Shown piece after piece: positions 52,460 through 61,895 of a stretch of DNA of 64,000 bases. The translations under genes and the position numbers were made by a program. This DNA comes from Bryobacterales bacterium (GTDB lineage Bacteria > Acidobacteriota > Terriglobia > Bryobacterales > UBA6623), in contig JAPPMG010000055.1 of NCBI GenBank assembly GCA_028819215.1, positions 92,211 through 156,210 of the forward strand, read 5' to 3'. Each line of letters opens with the position of its first letter. Positions within the stretch are counted from its first letter, which is position 1. The notes under the pieces are model-generated. The model made no database searches, was not told the DNA's origin, and saw nothing but the letters and a program-made list of their open reading frames with translations.

Positions 52460-53332
52460 TTACAGCGGGTCAGGTTGGTTGATTGCGTCGTCGCGGTAGA
52501 TCCGGTCCATCACGTTGACCACGTGCCGGACCGCAAGGTTGTCGTCGAGGGTCAGTATGTGCGCCCCGGATTCCACTGCGAGCGTGGCCGCAACGGCAAG
52601 ACCTGCGGCATGCTGTTCGGCACTGGCGCGGATTGACTCGGTGAAGAATCGCTTGCCCACCAGAGTGGCCTGGAGGCCTTGGGCAGGAGGAGCCAAGCGG
52701 CTCAGCTTCCTGAGCAGATTGAAGTTCTCGAAGCCCTGCTTGCCGTGTTCAAGCCCGGGATCAAGGACGATTCGCTGGCGTGCGATGTTCGACTTGTCGG
52801 CCCTAAGCAGCGACGCGCTGAAATCGTGCCGCACGACTTCTTCCAGGTTCGTGATCGGGTCCATCCGCGGCCACTGCTCCGGCGCGCCGCGCATGTGTCC
52901 CAGGATCAGCGCGGCGTCAGTTCCATTGACGGTCGGCGCCATCAGACGGTCATACGCAAGCCCGCTGAAGTCGTGCACGATGGAGGCACCTAGCTTGGCA
53001 ACCCTGTACGCTGTCTGGGAGTGGACAGTCACGACGCTGATCGGCACCTTCAGCTCGTTGCTTAGCTTGCGCACTACCGGGACGAGCAGTGGCAACTCGT
53101 CTTCGGCGTCAGGAATGCCGGATACCGGACTCAGTGGCAGGGCCTGCAACTCCACTATGTGGACCCCGGAGGCCTCGAGCGCGAGCGCCCGGCTCAGGAT
53201 CGCTCCGGGGTCCGGCTTGCTGGTACTGCCGGCCTTCCCGAGATTGATTCGTACCGACAGGAAGGTGGTCACGCCAAGCGTGACGTGCTCGTTGGGCAGG
53301 CTCCACAGAGCCCTTGTGCGTCGAAAAGCCAT
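52460..53332 (-). CDS. Divergent dihydropteroate-synthase-like protein
   Basis: A 290-residue TIM-barrel protein aligning with dihydropteroate synthase in its second half: SIVHDFSGLAYDRLMAP, ALILGHMRGAP, IVLDPGLEHGKQGFENFNLL, VGKRFFTES and a C-terminal GAHILTLDDN. In the first half the canonical NVTPDSFSDGG loop is replaced by GVTTFLSVRINLGKAG and the DIGGESTRPG loop by VELQALPLSPVSGIPD. These loops bind pterin pyrophosphate and pABA in FolP, so canonical activity is doubtful. It starts 3 bp after the GNAT gene on the same strand. Confidence 0.72.
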   Translation of the reverse strand: MAFRRTRALWSLPNEHVTLGVTTFLSVRINLGKAGSTSKPDPGAILSRALALEASGVHIVELQALPLSPVSGIPDAEDELPLLVPVVRKLSNELKVPISVVTVHSQTAYRVAKLGASIVHDFSGLAYDRLMAPTVNGTDAALILGHMRGAPEQWPRMDPITNLEEVVRHDFSASLLRADKSNIARQRIVLDPGLEHGKQGFENFNLLRKLSRLAPPAQGLQATLVGKRFFTESIRASAEQHAAGLAVAATLAVESGAHILTLDDNLAVRHVVNVMDRIYRDDAINQPDPL

Positions 53333-53335
53333 CGC

Positions 53336-54175
53336 TTATCCAAATTCGAACCCAGCCGTCGCGTAGACCTGTTCGGAGTGCGAGTGCAGGGAGAGGGACT
53401 GTCCCCCGCGCAGCATCATTCGCTCGAGCCGGCGGACCGGCCGAAAGCCGAGTTCGGCAGCCAGTTCGCGTGCGGCCTGATTTGAAGGCAGGAAGTCCCA
53501 GAATACGCGCTGGCCCCGTCGATCTTCAAGCAAGCCTCGCAGCACGGTGCCAGCGACTTGCGCATTCTTGGCCACGCAGGGGCCAACAAACCAAGCCGAA
53601 GAGCCGGGACGTCCGAAGGAGAAGCCTTCCGGGCGGATCACTCCTGTGACAGTGGAGTCCTCGCAAAGGTCGCGCAACAAGCGGGACCGATCGTAGTTGC
53701 AGGCATCCCGGTCAATCCGTTCCAAGGCGGCGGACAACGTCCCGACGCATCGATCCGAAGTCTGGGCGTCGGAGATGAGATTGCCCTCGGGCGGCCGTTC
53801 CCAGCGCTCGATCGGTCCGGTACTGGTGAATCCAACCTGTTCGTAGAGCTGTATTCCCATCGACGTAGCATCCAAGCCGCACGTGTTGGTGCCGCGGCGG
53901 TCGAGCCAGTCCAGCGCATGCCGCACCAGTGCCCTTGCGATGCCCTGTCGTCGATACTCGGGCAGAACCAGCACCATCCCGAGCCAAGCCATCTCGGACC
54001 CGTAGCGCACGACCGTCGTACTGCCGACGACGAGGCCGTCCCTTTCGGCGACGAAGCATCCCTCGGGCTCGAGGCGGAGCAGCCGCTGCCAGTCCCCCGG
54101 AGTCTGATTCCACCCGGCCGCGTGCTTGAGGAGCATCGCGCCGGGAATGTCGTCATTGAGCATCTGCCGGATCAT
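53336..54175 (-). CDS. GNAT acetyltransferase, probably two-domain
   Basis: A 279-residue GNAT protein. The acetyl-CoA-binding motif is VLPEYRRQGIARALVRHALD (Q/R-x-x-G-x-A type), preceded by GMV and followed by GLDATSMGIQLYEQVGF. A second, degenerate acetyltransferase-like domain follows (about residues 150-270; FVGPCVAKNAQVAGTVLRGL, ending FLPSNQAARELAAELGFRPV), resembling the YitH/HolE2-like C-terminal domain. ATG 54175 overlaps the TVP38 stop by 4 bp (ATGA). Substrate unknown. Confidence 0.82.
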   Translation of the reverse strand: MIRQMLNDDIPGAMLLKHAAGWNQTPGDWQRLLRLEPEGCFVAERDGLVVGSTTVVRYGSEMAWLGMVLVLPEYRRQGIARALVRHALDWLDRRGTNTCGLDATSMGIQLYEQVGFTSTGPIERWERPPEGNLISDAQTSDRCVGTLSAALERIDRDACNYDRSRLLRDLCEDSTVTGVIRPEGFSFGRPGSSAWFVGPCVAKNAQVAGTVLRGLLEDRRGQRVFWDFLPSNQAARELAAELGFRPVRRLERMMLRGGQSLSLHSHSEQVYATAGFEFG

Positions 54176-54858
54176 GCGGTTCTGCGTCTCCACTGATAGT
54201 AGGCTGTGCTTGCCAGGACCAGCACGACCGCAAGGCCGATCCAGAGCATCGCGGTGAAATTGCGGTCGTATGCTTGCGACCCGAAGAGAGTGCTGGCCAT
54301 CAGGGCGGGTGCCCGCGCCGGAACGCTCAAAGCTAGGAAGCGCCCTAGTCCGAGTGGAGACAGGCCCGCTGCGTAGCTCATCGCATCCTTTGGCGTGCCC
54401 GGCAGCAGGAACAGCACGAAGATTGCGACATGGCCCTTACGCGATTGGAGTGATTTGTCGATTCGTGCAAGCCTTTCACTGCCGATCATTCGCTCGACCA
54501 TCGGCCTTCCCACTGCCTTGGCGAAGCCGAAGTCGAAGGCGGCGCCCAAGAGGATTCCGATGATCGAGTAGAAGAAGCCCCAGCCCGCGCCAAACACGTA
54601 GCCAGCGGCGAATTGGGTGATCTCGCCCGGGATGGCGAAGACCACGACCTGCAGGAACTGGATCCCGATGCAGATGAGCGGCCCTGCGATGCCGTCCCGC
54701 CGCATCCATTGCACGAGCTGGTCGTGCTGGGGCAAGCGGTCAAGCCATCCGAGCGACCAGGCAAGTGCCAAGATCGCGACCAATCCCGCCCCGCCGGCGA
54801 TCGCCCACCGCTTAGCGTGCGGGCGCGTCGGACGCTCGTCTGGCGCTGCCTGCTCCAT
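54172..54858 (-). CDS. TVP38/TMEM64 family (DedA-like VTT) membrane protein
   Basis: A 228-residue membrane protein with a VTT/SNARE-associated domain. Features: FAIPGEITQFAAGYVFGAGWG, ILLGAAFDFGFAKAVGRP and FVLFLLPGTPKDAMSYAAGL, which are the family's re-entrant and Pro/Gly motifs. DedA-superfamily members act in lipid scrambling or ion-dependent envelope homeostasis. The ATG at 54858 is preferred; 54888 would overlap the divergent gene. First gene of the TVP38-GNAT-DHPS-like operon. Confidence 0.87.
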   Translation of the reverse strand: MEQAAPDERPTRPHAKRWAIAGGAGLVAILALAWSLGWLDRLPQHDQLVQWMRRDGIAGPLICIGIQFLQVVVFAIPGEITQFAAGYVFGAGWGFFYSIIGILLGAAFDFGFAKAVGRPMVERMIGSERLARIDKSLQSRKGHVAIFVLFLLPGTPKDAMSYAAGLSPLGLGRFLALSVPARAPALMASTLFGSQAYDRNFTAMLWIGLAVVLVLASTAYYQWRRRTA

Positions 54859-54876
54859 GTCGTATTCTATGACGCG

Positions 54877-55503
54877 ATGATGCTGCACGAGCCGATGACG
54901 CTAGTCACTGATTACGCGTTGGGAGCATTGTGCGTTGTGCTCGCTATTCGCATGCGCAGCAGGGGCTTGCCGCAGAACCGGTCGGACTGGACGGCGGCTC
55001 TGTTCGCATGTGCTGTTGCAGCGTTCGCGGGTGGCACGTACCACGGCTTTCTTCCGTGGATCGACGGTGCCGTTGCAGCGGTCCTGTGGCGCCTGACGCT
55101 GCTCGCGATCGGCTGGGCCGCCTATGCGGCTGTGGTCGCTACTTGCCGCGCTCACTTGCGTGGCCGTCAGGGGACGGTGATTTGGATCGCGCGCGCGCAA
55201 GTCGGCATCTACGCCCTTGCCGCGATTGCCAGCGGCGAGTTCATCGTTGCCATCATCGACTATTCCTTGGCCTTCGCATTCGTACTGGCGGTACATGCTT
55301 GGGCGTGGCGCAAACACAGCGACAGCGCCGCGAGAACGGTGGTCGGTGGCGTGCTCGTGACGTTTGCGGCCGCCGGCATCCAAGCGGCGGGGATTGCGCC
55401 GCACCGAGCCTTCAACCACAACGACCTCTACCACGTGGTACAAATGGCAGGCACAGCGCTCCTGTATCGAGGTGCGCTGACCTCGGCGCGCAGATCGATC
55501 TAG
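54877..55503 (+). CDS. Multi-helix membrane protein (DUF6962/CREST-like)
   Basis: A 208-residue protein with six to seven helices. Conserved-looking polar residues lie within or at the ends of helices: GGTYHGFLPW (His56) and FNHNDLYHVVQM (His181, Asp183, His186). This S/H...HxD..H layout recalls the CREST superfamily of metal-dependent membrane hydrolases (ceramidase-like), and the sequence fits my memory of DUF6962. Start candidates are the ATGs at 54877, 54880 and 54895. The divergent TVP38 gene starts only 18 bp away. Enzymatic function is unproven. Confidence 0.65.
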   Translation: MMLHEPMTLVTDYALGALCVVLAIRMRSRGLPQNRSDWTAALFACAVAAFAGGTYHGFLPWIDGAVAAVLWRLTLLAIGWAAYAAVVATCRAHLRGRQGTVIWIARAQVGIYALAAIASGEFIVAIIDYSLAFAFVLAVHAWAWRKHSDSAARTVVGGVLVTFAAAGIQAAGIAPHRAFNHNDLYHVVQMAGTALLYRGALTSARRSI

Positions 55504-55510
55504 GTTGGGG

Positions 55511-56566
55511 CTATTCGACCCAGCCGTGCGCGTCTTGCACGCTGACCATGACGGCCAGGATGTCGTTCCACGTTTTCGGGTCCATCATCACGGCGTTGGG
55601 GAACATGCAGCCGTCCCAGCAAATGTGACGGCATGCCTTCGTAAGTTGGCCGCCGGCATCTCGCAGCCAGAAGCCCGCGTGACGGGTGATGTCAAGTCGT
55701 CCGTTCGGATCGGTGGCCTGACAGTGCCGGCCAGTCCGGTCATGGCTGCCGCTGCCGAAGACAGTGCCATCATTTTGGGCCACGTGGAAGTCGTTGGTCC
55801 ACGGGCGCAGGGCACCGGTCACTTGACGCAGGGCATCGTCCAACTGGGCACCGTCATTCCAAGCGAAGTCACTTGGCAGGATGGCGTGCTCCGGTGCATT
55901 GTAGCCCAGCGTGTAGAGCAAGGTGTGGGCCATGTCGGCCTGAAAGCCAACGTGGTCATCACCCACGCCCTCAAGCACTTCCAGCATATACTTCCAGCTG
56001 TGCATGCTGCCCCAGCAAATCTCGCCCTCGGCAGAGAGGCGTTCGCCGTGATCGGCTGCAATCGCCGCCGCCTGCCGGAACGTCTCGACCACGTTGGCGG
56101 TGTTGCCTGCCGGATCCTTCGCCCAGTCCTCGACCCCGCTGGCGGAATCAATCCGGATCACGCCGGACGGACGGATGCCCCACTGCGTTAACTTGCTGGC
56201 GATGGCAGAGGCCTTCCTGATGGCAGTCAAGAATGCGGCACGTCCGGCGCCTGGATCAATCGCTGCGCCCCCACCGGTCGGTTCCCAGACAGGCGCGACG
56301 ACCGAGCCGATTACCAAGCCTCGCGCCGCAAACTTGTCGGCCCAGGCCTTGAGCTCGTCGTCGGTGCTGTCAATGCCGATGTGCGGTTCGGAGAGGAACA
56401 AGTCCACTCCATCGAACTTCCTGCCATCGACCTCGGCGTTGGCAGTCAGGTCGAGCATGGTCTCGAGGGCGATCGGCGGCTCGTCATCCGGACCGTCGCC
56501 GCCCTTGCCCACGACTCCGGGCCAAGCGGCATTGTGCAGTTTTGGGAAGTTGTTGCGGTTGTTCAT
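55511..56566 (-). CDS. Xylose-isomerase-like TIM-barrel protein (sugar phosphate isomerase/epimerase)
   Basis: A 351-residue AP-endonuclease-2/xylose-isomerase-like TIM barrel. Likely metal ligands are in LSAEGEICWGSMHS (Glu), HVGFQADMAHTLLY (Asp/His), WTNDFHVAQND (Asp/His) and GRLDITRHAGFW. The N-terminal FPKLHNAAWPGVVGKG is typical of the large Planctomycetota/Acidobacteriota subgroup. Start at 56566 (MNNRNN) rather than 56608. Cytoplasmic. It converges with the membrane gene to within 7 bp. Sugar substrate unknown. Confidence 0.8.
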   Translation of the reverse strand: MNNRNNFPKLHNAAWPGVVGKGGDGPDDEPPIALETMLDLTANAEVDGRKFDGVDLFLSEPHIGIDSTDDELKAWADKFAARGLVIGSVVAPVWEPTGGGAAIDPGAGRAAFLTAIRKASAIASKLTQWGIRPSGVIRIDSASGVEDWAKDPAGNTANVVETFRQAAAIAADHGERLSAEGEICWGSMHSWKYMLEVLEGVGDDHVGFQADMAHTLLYTLGYNAPEHAILPSDFAWNDGAQLDDALRQVTGALRPWTNDFHVAQNDGTVFGSGSHDRTGRHCQATDPNGRLDITRHAGFWLRDAGGQLTKACRHICWDGCMFPNAVMMDPKTWNDILAVMVSVQDAHGWVE

Positions 56567-56717
56567 AGCAATCCGAGTCAATGATATCGTACCGTCACCC
56601 ATGCACATTTCGCCGAGCCGACTTGACCGCGTCCGGTAGTCGCTTCGGGCTGGACGATTGGGTGCGCGGGCGTCGCCCCGACAGCAGGGATTCAGCCGCC
56701 GGCTTCTCGGCCTGCAG

Positions 56718-58238
56718 TCACGGCGCCGTGATTTCCAGCGCGGCGGCGGCCCGCGTCTCTTGCCGCGTCCGTGCCTGAAGTGCTTGGTACGTGGCGAGTG
56801 CCTTGCGGGCTTCGTCCCGCATGCCTGTCCTCTGATACGCCTGGGACAGCTGGTAATGCACGCTCCCGTCGGTGTCTAGGCTGGCGGCGGCGCGCAGGTG
56901 CTCCACTGCCTTGGCTGGCTCGTCGACTGCGAGGTATGACCTGCCGAGGTCAAGCCTTGCCGACAGAGGTGGTGTCGGGCCCTCCAGAGCGCTCTCCAGC
57001 AGCGGGATGGCGTTCTCGAAATCCTGCGCTTCGGCCAGCAGGTTGCCAAGCATCGCAGCCCAGCGTGAGTCGCCCGTATCTGATCGGTGGAACTTCTCTA
57101 GCAAGGGCCGCGCTTCCTCGATGCGGCGTGCCAGATAGAGGAGCTCGGCCATCTGTCTCTCCAGTGCGCCATCTTGAGGGCGGATCGCAAGTGCCGCCCG
57201 GGCGGCCTCAGCCGCCTCGGAGAACTCAGATTGCGCTGCTAGCAGGTCTGCGACGAGGGTCAACTGATCCGCCGATTCAGGTAATTTGCGCAAACCGTGG
57301 AAGGCATCGGCGGACAGCGCGGCGTAGGCTCTGGCCGCCCAGTAGTACTCTTCCGATGATGCGTTAGATGGAACGGGCACGATGGCATCGAATTGGCCGG
57401 CCTCGAACGCGCACTCGGGGGATCCCGAACGGGAGCAATCCTCTTCGGGCAGGGAAGCGACGCGTGTGCGCTCGACGTGTGCCCAATCCGGACGGCCAGC
57501 TTGCTCATACAGGGCGGCGAGGGCTTCGTGGTCGGAGCGCCTTCGTGGCCCCCTCGCCATGGCCTCGCGGAACAGGTACAAGGCGCTTGGGAACTGTTTC
57601 GCGGCCAATCGCGTGTAAGCCAAGAGGCGTAACATGTGCTCGGATTCGGGATCCCGCTCCTGCAATGCCGCAATCGCCTCGGACGCGAGTTGCTCGTAGC
57701 AGCGCACCAATCCGGCGTGCGGAAACGGATTGGAGCCGTCCTGTTGCCTGAGCTTCTCCCAAGCATCTGACGCTTCAGAGTACTCTCCCACCGCCTCCAG
57801 AGCGTCTCCCAGCAATGCGCGAGCGAACGGATGCGCTGGATTCAAGCGGACCGCTTGGCGCAACGGCTCCACTGCCTCCGCAAAATCTCCCAGCCGCGAA
57901 TAGCTGGCTCCCAGGAAGAAGTGCGCCGGAAAGGACGATGGAATCGCCGACACGGCCGAGCGCAGAGGAAGAATAGCGGCGGTGTCTTGGCCGCTCAGGT
58001 GCAGCGCCATCCCCAGATTGGCCTGTAGCGACGGTTCGCCCGGATAGCTGCCGGCCAACCGGCCGTAGAGCTCGGCAGCTTCTGCGAAGCGGCGTTCCTG
58101 CATGGCCTTGCTGGCTTGGGAGGCAATGACGGCCGGCTCGCTCTGTGCGAGGAGGTTGGCGAAGGAGGCGAGGAGAAGCGCGATTCCAAGCAGGATGGGC
58201 CAAGAATGGCCTGGCGATCTCAGATTGCGTTCCGGCAT
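56718..58238 (-). CDS. Secreted TPR-repeat protein
   Basis: A 506-residue protein with a signal anchor (WPILLGIALLLASFANLLAQ) followed by about ten tetratricopeptide repeats, for example MQERRFAEAAELYGRLAGSY, LGASYSRLGDFAEAVEPLRQ, LLGDALEAVGEYSEASDAWE and LGRSYLAVDEPAKAVEHLRA. Between the TPR blocks (about residues 240-330) is a less regular part with three Cys (EEDCSRSGSPECAFEAG). Start at 58238 is the first giving a signal peptide. TPR scaffolds mediate protein interactions; the partner is unknown. It follows TonB receptor 2 on the same strand after a terminator-like hairpin, so it is probably transcribed separately. Confidence 0.88.
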   Translation of the reverse strand: MPERNLRSPGHSWPILLGIALLLASFANLLAQSEPAVIASQASKAMQERRFAEAAELYGRLAGSYPGEPSLQANLGMALHLSGQDTAAILPLRSAVSAIPSSFPAHFFLGASYSRLGDFAEAVEPLRQAVRLNPAHPFARALLGDALEAVGEYSEASDAWEKLRQQDGSNPFPHAGLVRCYEQLASEAIAALQERDPESEHMLRLLAYTRLAAKQFPSALYLFREAMARGPRRRSDHEALAALYEQAGRPDWAHVERTRVASLPEEDCSRSGSPECAFEAGQFDAIVPVPSNASSEEYYWAARAYAALSADAFHGLRKLPESADQLTLVADLLAAQSEFSEAAEAARAALAIRPQDGALERQMAELLYLARRIEEARPLLEKFHRSDTGDSRWAAMLGNLLAEAQDFENAIPLLESALEGPTPPLSARLDLGRSYLAVDEPAKAVEHLRAAASLDTDGSVHYQLSQAYQRTGMRDEARKALATYQALQARTRQETRAAAALEITAP

Positions 58239-58456
58239 CGCAGCACTGCTCGGCTCTATGATGGCACGCCGATTCCTGCTTGCGCCCTCGGCGGGGGGCC
58301 GCCCTCCGTGCACTCGTTTCGGCGGTTGGGTCGGGCGGGCGCTCACGTGCCAGCGCCATAAGGTTGGCGATTGCCTGGGAAGGGATGCTCCGATTCGTCA
58401 TCGGAACTGGCCGGTTGTCGCACTCTCGTGCCTCAATCGGGAATCGGGCAATGAAA

Positions 58457-58480
58457 GGGGCCTGCCCGAGGGCAGGCCCC
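58457..58480 (-). terminator. Terminator hairpin for TonB receptor 2
   Basis: An 11-bp inverted repeat (GGGGCCTGCCC / GGGCAGGCCCC) with a tight loop lies 26 bp after the receptor stop. On the minus strand it is followed by TTTCATT, an intrinsic-terminator layout. Confidence 0.7.
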
Positions 58481-58506
58481 GACTACGGGTTGACTCAGCG
58501 CGTCGG

Positions 58507-61500
58507 CTAGAAGCTGAACCGTAACCCGATGCGGGCTACGCGCTCGTTGGATGCGCTGGTAATTGTCATGAAAGCCCTGCTGTTCACGCTGTCGTTGAAC
58601 CGTCCGAACTGAGGGGTATTCGTGAAGTTGAAGAATTCAGCCCGGAACTGCGCTTCGGCGGTCTCCCCGATCGGAAACTTCTTGAAGATGCTCAGATCGA
58701 GGTTTGTGACTCCCGGCGTGTCGAGGATATTGCGCCCCGAGTTGCCAAAACGCTGTTCGGTGACTGGCGCGAAGGCGCTGGGGTCGTAGTAGTGCTGTCC
58801 TGGGCCGACTCCACCCAGCTTCCTCACTGGGCCCACTTGGTCCGCAGTCTGTACCGCGCTGGCGGCGTTCAGTGAGCTACCGGACGCACGGATGCTCCGC
58901 GGCGTGCCGGTGAACATAGCCACGATGCCGCTGATCTGCCAGTTGCCGAGCACCGTGCCAACTGCTGTGTTGTTGTTCTGGAGGAACGGCAGATCGTAGA
59001 CGAAGCCCATCTGGAACATGTGCGTGCGATCATACCCGGTCCTGGATCGGTTGCGGTGGAACACGTCTGGGTGATCCCACCAGACACCAGCCCAACCCTC
59101 ATCATCGGCCATGCCGATGGCTTTCGACCACGTGTATGCTCCCTTGAGCATCACGCCCCTCGAGAAGCTGCGGTTGATGGCCAGCTGCAGCGAGTGATAG
59201 TCCGAGTTGAGGTAGCTGTCCCACATGTTGATGTTTCTCCGCCGCCCAGTGATCGAAGCGTAAGGACGGCCGGCGTTGCCCTCGCCGGGCCGCGACGCAT
59301 TGATGTCCTGATCGGCTAGCATGTCCACCGACCTAGTCGCCACGTAGCCCAGCGAGGTAATTAACTCGCCCGGCAGGCGCCGCTCTACCGTGAAGTTCCA
59401 CGAAGCGATGTAGCCGCGATTCAATGTGCCCTCGTAGGGGCTGCGAAAGCCGGCAACCAAGGGAACTTCGATCACTCCTTGGTCGACGTCTGGCCCGACC
59501 ACCGGAGGTATTCCGTCGGATAGCTTGCGGAAGAGCTCGAAGGTGTTGTCCCGCGCGAAATCGAACGCCACCGTGATCGGGTACTGGCCGCGCATCGGGC
59601 GCGAGAACGGCATCGGGCTGTAGTTGAGGCCGAAGCCGGTTCGAATCACAGTCTTGTCGTCGACACGATAGGCGACGCCCGCGCGCGGCGAGAGCAGCCC
59701 GCTGCTCACTTCGATTCCCGCATTCTTTGGCGTGCTGCCACGACCGCCCATGTACATCAGGTTGGTGTTGGGGTCGTAACGCTCGATGCCCTTGCCTCGG
59801 GCGCGCGTCATCAGTGGATAGTACTCGTAGCGCAGGCCCAGGTTGAGCGTCACGTTGGGCGAAACCTGCCACCTGTCGGTGATGTAGCCGGCGAACTGCC
59901 ATTCCGCTCCGGTTGCCAGGACGTGCTGGATCGCCTTCCGCATGCGCGAGGTCTCGCCGAGCAGGAAGGCCGCGTACTGGTTGAACTGCCCGTCTGCCTT
60001 CCCGCCTTTGAGCGCGGTGACGTCGCCGTCAAAGTCGATCACGCCGCGCGGGCCGCCGCCCAACTCGGGCTGCCAGTGCGCCAGCTTTAGCAGGATGCCG
60101 TCAAAGCCGAAGCGAATCTGGTGCGTGTTCTTGATCCATGTGAAGTTCTGGCTCGTCGTGTAGTTCTCCTCGACGCGGTCGAGCGGCTGCCACCCGGGAG
60201 CGCCCAGGCGAGTGTAGGGTCCGGGCGCGATCCGTGGGAAGCCGAGTTGGCGCGGATCCGGCCCGCCGAGCCCCGGGATTCCAAGGCCGAAGTCCTTGCC
60301 TAGGTCGGTGGGGTTGACGAACTGGTCCTGCCGCCAATACCCAACCACGCCGTCGTAGAGGAACGTCGGCGAAAACGTATAGGTATGGCCGAACGTGCCT
60401 AGGTTTACGTACGTCTCCGCATTGCCCGGACTGCCGCCCGGAGCGGGTCCGCCCGCGTCGCCGAAGATCGGCGTGCCGGAGACAGGCGCGTCCATGAAGC
60501 CGTGCTTGGCCCACAGGGAGTACTTGTCGTTGACTGTGAAATTGATCTTGCTGTCGTAGTATGCACGGTCGAACGGAGGCGACCCCGAAGAGTGGAAGTT
60601 GTTGTTCGTGCCGGGCTGGTTGGGCTCCGGGATGTACGTCTGGATCAGCCTAGAGATCGGGCTTTGCAGGCTGCTGGGAATCATCTTGTTCGGGAACAGC
60701 ACCCGACCGGTGCCATCGGCATTGCCGGAGTACGGGTTGTAGATGTCATCTTCGTAGGCGCTGAAGTCACCCATCCGCTGGTCCATTGTCGGCACTTCGT
60801 CGCCGGTTCGGTTACCCGAGACCGCTTGGGAAGTGTTGTCGTAGCTGAAGAAGTAGAAGAAGCGATTCTTGACGAACGGTCCGCCAATCGTGCCACCAAA
60901 GTTGTTGAAGTGGCTGGTGGGCTTGACCTGGGCAAAGTAATTCTTGGCGCGCATGCTGTCGTTGTCATGGAACCAGAACGCAGAGCCATGCAATTCGTTC
61001 GTGCCCGACTTGGTGATTACGGTCGTTGACGCCCCGCCGGACAGCCCCTGCTCGGCCTCGCCCGAGCCGGTTGTGATGCTGACGGTCTCGATTGTCTCGG
61101 CCGGGGCGATGTAACCGGCGTGGTGGGGCAGCCAGACATTGATGCTGGCGGCGCCATCGATGCGGGTCACGTTGTTGTTCCGGTTCGTGCCGTTCACGTT
61201 CGTGCTCAGGGCACGCGCTGGGGTGTCGAGGATCGAATTCTGGAACCTCGCCGGCGTTGCGCCGGGCACCAGGTTGACCAGGCTCTGATAGTTGCGGAAG
61301 TTTGGCAGCGGGAAGTTCGTGATGGCTCGCTGAGTGATCTCCGAACGAGTGTCTGCCTTCTGGGTCTGCAACTGCGCGGCCGAGGCCTCGACCGTGACTT
61401 GTTCCGTCACCTGGCCTAGGACCAAGCCGACGTCGACTTGTGAGACGGCATTCGCAGTGACATTCACGCCAGTCTCGGTGTGAGTGCGGAAGCCGTCCGA

Positions 61501-61764
61501 CGTGATGGCCACGTCGTAGGTTCCGATGGGCACGTTCACCATACGGAACAGCCCGTCCCCGCCTGTCGAGGCGTCTAGTTCCTGGCCCGTGCCGACGTTC
61601 ACTGCGCTGACACTGGCGCCGGGAACGACGGCGCCGGTCCCGTCGGAAATGGTTCCGACGATCGAGCCATACAGCACCTGCGCCGAGGCAGGTGTCGCCG
61701 GGCTCAACACCAGTGCCGCTGTGACAACGGCAATGGCGCACAAGCTAAGAGCTTGCTTCATCAT
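58507..61764 (-). CDS. Oar-like TonB-dependent receptor with carboxypeptidase-regulatory domain (2)
   Basis: A 1085-residue receptor of the same architecture as the one at 33179 but clearly diverged. Signal peptide LSLCAIAVVTAALVLSPATPASA, regulatory domain IVGTISDGTGAVVPGASVSA and GLFRMVNVPIGTYDVAITSD, plug VTVEASAAQLQTQKADTRSE and KSGTNELHGSAFWFHDND, barrel ending ARIGLRFSF with terminal Phe. A GGAGG site precedes the paired ATGs (61764/61761). No SusD or TonB/ExbBD genes are adjacent. It may import large oligosaccharides or peptides; the ligand is unknown. Confidence 0.93.
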   Translation of the reverse strand: MMKQALSLCAIAVVTAALVLSPATPASAQVLYGSIVGTISDGTGAVVPGASVSAVNVGTGQELDASTGGDGLFRMVNVPIGTYDVAITSDGFRTHTETGVNVTANAVSQVDVGLVLGQVTEQVTVEASAAQLQTQKADTRSEITQRAITNFPLPNFRNYQSLVNLVPGATPARFQNSILDTPARALSTNVNGTNRNNNVTRIDGAASINVWLPHHAGYIAPAETIETVSITTGSGEAEQGLSGGASTTVITKSGTNELHGSAFWFHDNDSMRAKNYFAQVKPTSHFNNFGGTIGGPFVKNRFFYFFSYDNTSQAVSGNRTGDEVPTMDQRMGDFSAYEDDIYNPYSGNADGTGRVLFPNKMIPSSLQSPISRLIQTYIPEPNQPGTNNNFHSSGSPPFDRAYYDSKINFTVNDKYSLWAKHGFMDAPVSGTPIFGDAGGPAPGGSPGNAETYVNLGTFGHTYTFSPTFLYDGVVGYWRQDQFVNPTDLGKDFGLGIPGLGGPDPRQLGFPRIAPGPYTRLGAPGWQPLDRVEENYTTSQNFTWIKNTHQIRFGFDGILLKLAHWQPELGGGPRGVIDFDGDVTALKGGKADGQFNQYAAFLLGETSRMRKAIQHVLATGAEWQFAGYITDRWQVSPNVTLNLGLRYEYYPLMTRARGKGIERYDPNTNLMYMGGRGSTPKNAGIEVSSGLLSPRAGVAYRVDDKTVIRTGFGLNYSPMPFSRPMRGQYPITVAFDFARDNTFELFRKLSDGIPPVVGPDVDQGVIEVPLVAGFRSPYEGTLNRGYIASWNFTVERRLPGELITSLGYVATRSVDMLADQDINASRPGEGNAGRPYASITGRRRNINMWDSYLNSDYHSLQLAINRSFSRGVMLKGAYTWSKAIGMADDEGWAGVWWDHPDVFHRNRSRTGYDRTHMFQMGFVYDLPFLQNNNTAVGTVLGNWQISGIVAMFTGTPRSIRASGSSLNAASAVQTADQVGPVRKLGGVGPGQHYYDPSAFAPVTEQRFGNSGRNILDTPGVTNLDLSIFKKFPIGETAEAQFRAEFFNFTNTPQFGRFNDSVNSRAFMTITSASNERVARIGLRFSF

Positions 61765-61895
61765 TCGTGTATCCTCCGTTCGAGCGGTTGGCTGCCGAGC
61801 TCGCGCTCTCGACCGCCACTCTTTCCAACCCCTGTCTCATCGAGTGTTTCGCCTTGACAGGCGCGAGTACCAATCAGCTAAACTTTCGCACGATG

